39,048 nucleotides of DNA from the IMG/VR virus record IMGVR_UViG_3300025927_000421, positions 1 through 39,048 of that record; one strand, written 5' to 3'. The stretch is from a virus. A program made the position numbers and the translations under genes. Shown piece by piece: positions 37,720 to 39,048 of the stretch; position 1 is the stretch's first letter, and every line of letters begins with the position of its first letter. The notes beneath the pieces were generated by a model that saw only the letters and a list, made by a program, of their open reading frames with translations, was not told the origin of the DNA and made no database searches.

Positions 37720-39048
37720 CCCGTGCCTGTCGAGATCGTCCACCGAGACCTTCAGCACCTCTCGGGTCCGCAGTCGAGCCAGCGCGGCGTCCCGGGCTGG
37801 CAGCTTCGCTTCTCGTGCCTCCACTCGCAGTCGCAGTCCCTCCTGCCAACTCTCCTCGCCCATGAGCTGGCGGGCGCCGGTGTCGGCCAGAAAGACATCG
37901 ACCTCACGGGCGGCTGCCTCGAATGCCTCGACGTCGACCAGATCAGCCTCGTCGTCGTCGGCCTGGCCGATCAGAAGCCCACGTTGGTAGCCCTCGACCA
38001 GCTCCTTGATGTGCCCCTCGACCAGCTCTGCCGTGATCACGCTCGGTTCAGGGCAATTACGGCTGGCGCCGCTGTAGCAGCGATAGACCGGAGTGGCGCC
38101 GGTACCGCCGTAGCTCTGGCCCCCCATGCTGTAGCGGCAGCCGGCGCACCGGATCAACCCGCGGAGAAGGAAAGGGCTGTCAGCGACCATTTGTTCACCA
38201 GGCTCTCGCTGGCAGGCCTCCCAGATGTCCTCATCCGTGAGGGCCTTATGTGCATCTGCATTGACCAAGCCGCCGTGCTTCACCTCTCCGAGGTAGACGC
38301 GATTCTTGAACCAGCGGCGAACTTCAGTCTGGGTCCACGCGGCACCTCCACCTTCGCGCGGCGCCTCCACCGAGAACCACCGAGCCACAGCTGCATCGGT
38401 ATATCGACCGCTCGCGCCCTTCTCGAAGGCCTCCGTCATGGCCGGCCCGTAGACGGGACTGGGGACGAGAACGCCTGGGATCGTGCTTTCACCAAGAGCA
38501 GCGGCATCCACCGGGGAGATGTGGGTGGGCTTGCTCGGGAGCGCATCGATCTTCAGGTAGCCGTTGGGCGTAGGGCCGATGTGTTTGCCGACAGCGATCG
38601 CCCGGGCCTTGGCGACCGTCCAGCTCTCCTTGATCTGGTCGAGGAAGTACTCGGCGTTGGAGAGGAACTGCCGCAGCATGTAGCGGCCCTCTTTGGTTTT
38701 CGGGTCGATCCGCTCGTGGCAGGAAGCGAAGATCTGGTCTCGATCGAGGATCTCCTTGACGATCGCCAGCCCGTCAGCGGTCGAGCGGGAGAAGCGGTCG
38801 ATCTTCATGACGACGATGCCGTCGACCTTGTGGCGCACCAAGAGGGCCAACATCTCCTGGAACGCAGGGCGAGCAGTGTTCCCGCCGCTGAAGTCCTGGT
38901 CGTCGTACCAGGCAACGATCTCGCCGCCCAGTTCTCGGGCGTACTGTTCGATCGCTTCTCGTTGAACCGAAGGGGAGATGTAGCCTTCCCCTTCTCGGCC
39001 GCCGATGGCGCTGACGCGGATGTAACCAACCAGCCGAAGAAGGGGCAC
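37549..39048 (-). CDS. Large serine integrase (site-specific recombinase)
   Basis: Catalyses phage integration at att sites. The 499 visible residues begin at the window edge with GTG (complement of 39046-39048), so a slightly earlier start is possible. Residues 1-150 are the resolvase catalytic domain with Ser13 (GYIRVSA), the YDDQDFSGGNTARPAF region and MKIDRFSRS (Asp84, Arg85, Arg89). Residues about 160-280 form the recombinase domain, and about 295-335 a zinc ribbon with Cys301, Cys304, Cys324 and Cys332. The rest is a coiled-coil region that usually controls direction. It is convergent to the early operon. No tyrosine integrase is present. Confidence 0.93.
   Translation of the reverse strand: MPLLRLVGYIRVSAIGGREGEGYISPSVQREAIEQYARELGGEIVAWYDDQDFSGGNTARPAFQEMLALLVRHKVDGIVVMKIDRFSRSTADGLAIVKEILDRDQIFASCHERIDPKTKEGRYMLRQFLSNAEYFLDQIKESWTVAKARAIAVGKHIGPTPNGYLKIDALPSKPTHISPVDAAALGESTIPGVLVPSPVYGPAMTEAFEKGASGRYTDAAVARWFSVEAPREGGGAAWTQTEVRRWFKNRVYLGEVKHGGLVNADAHKALTDEDIWEACQREPGEQMVADSPFLLRGLIRCAGCRYSMGGQSYGGTGATPVYRCYSGASRNCPEPSVITAELVEGHIKELVEGYQRGLLIGQADDDEADLVDVEAFEAAAREVDVFLADTGARQLMGEESWQEGLRLRVEAREAKLPARDAALARLRTREVLKVSVDDLDRHGLRDLLVGTIRHVFVRRQPRGAAVADRVLVIWSDDTRVIDVPGRNTHNRKVFEPIRW

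Noticed and set aside
1-39048. tRNA, rRNA, CRISPR or host flank
   Set aside because: No cloverleaf-like tRNA, rRNA stretch or spacer array was noticed on reading both strands, and no duplicated att core can be seen because both ends are phage genes.

Overview
The window is an almost complete genome of a temperate, tailed (siphovirus-type, HK97-like head) phage, most simply read as a prophage. Base composition is GC-rich, GTG and TTG starts are frequent, and gene junctions are tightly overlapped (ATGA, GTGA, TTGA). The ArsR/HTH_20-type regulator at 24896 resembles a family common in high-GC soil Actinobacteria of the Thermoleophilia/Solirubrobacterales type. Host assignment is inference; there is no rRNA, tRNA or host flank to confirm it. 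The first base is the start codon of the small terminase and the last base is the first codon of a serine integrase, so any attachment site probably lies outside the window.

Layout. (1) 1-9975, plus strand: packaging and head genes (TerS, TerL, a 59-aa membrane protein, portal, S49-type protease, HK97-fold capsid), head-tail connectors and tail tube. (2) 10066-20786: tail assembly chaperone with a -1 frameshift product, a 1460-aa tape measure carrying two wall-active domains, then tail-tip and fibre proteins including an SGNH esterase. (3) 20810-24595: lysis module with two single-span membrane proteins, a small protein, a secreted three-domain endolysin (VanY-type peptidase, peptidoglycan-binding domain, GH25 muramidase), a holin and one small gene, closed by a strong intrinsic terminator at 24624-24656. 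(4) 24657-26352: structured intergenic DNA, the HTH_20 regulator, a 75-aa orphan, and a leftward pair (XRE repressor plus a membrane zinc-ribbon protein). (5) 26352-26382: a 30-bp divergent control region filled by a palindrome. (6) 26383-37454: an uninterrupted rightward early operon with two Cro-like regulators, many small zinc-binding proteins, a replication initiator with iterons inside its gene, a helicase-loader-like protein, an HNH-like protein, a beta-class DNA methyltransferase, four genes that start with the same 17-bp sequence, a modular DUF3850 protein, and an HNH-winged-helix fusion. (7) 37549-39048, minus strand: large serine integrase.

How it works together. The repressor and Cro-like genes decide lysogeny at one shared operator. 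On induction the early operon supplies the initiator (29353), which probably binds five 23-bp-spaced iterons within its own coding sequence, and the loader (30231) brings in host helicase. The late operon packages DNA into an HK97-type capsid and builds a long non-contractile tail. The tape measure and the endolysin both carry peptidoglycan-cleaving modules, for entry and exit respectively.

The most unusual signals are the 17-bp start/stop-overlapping repeat at four consecutive gene junctions (33516-34444), the iteron array inside the initiator gene (29701-29810), the modular TQP-linked protein at 34428, and the dual wall-active tape measure.
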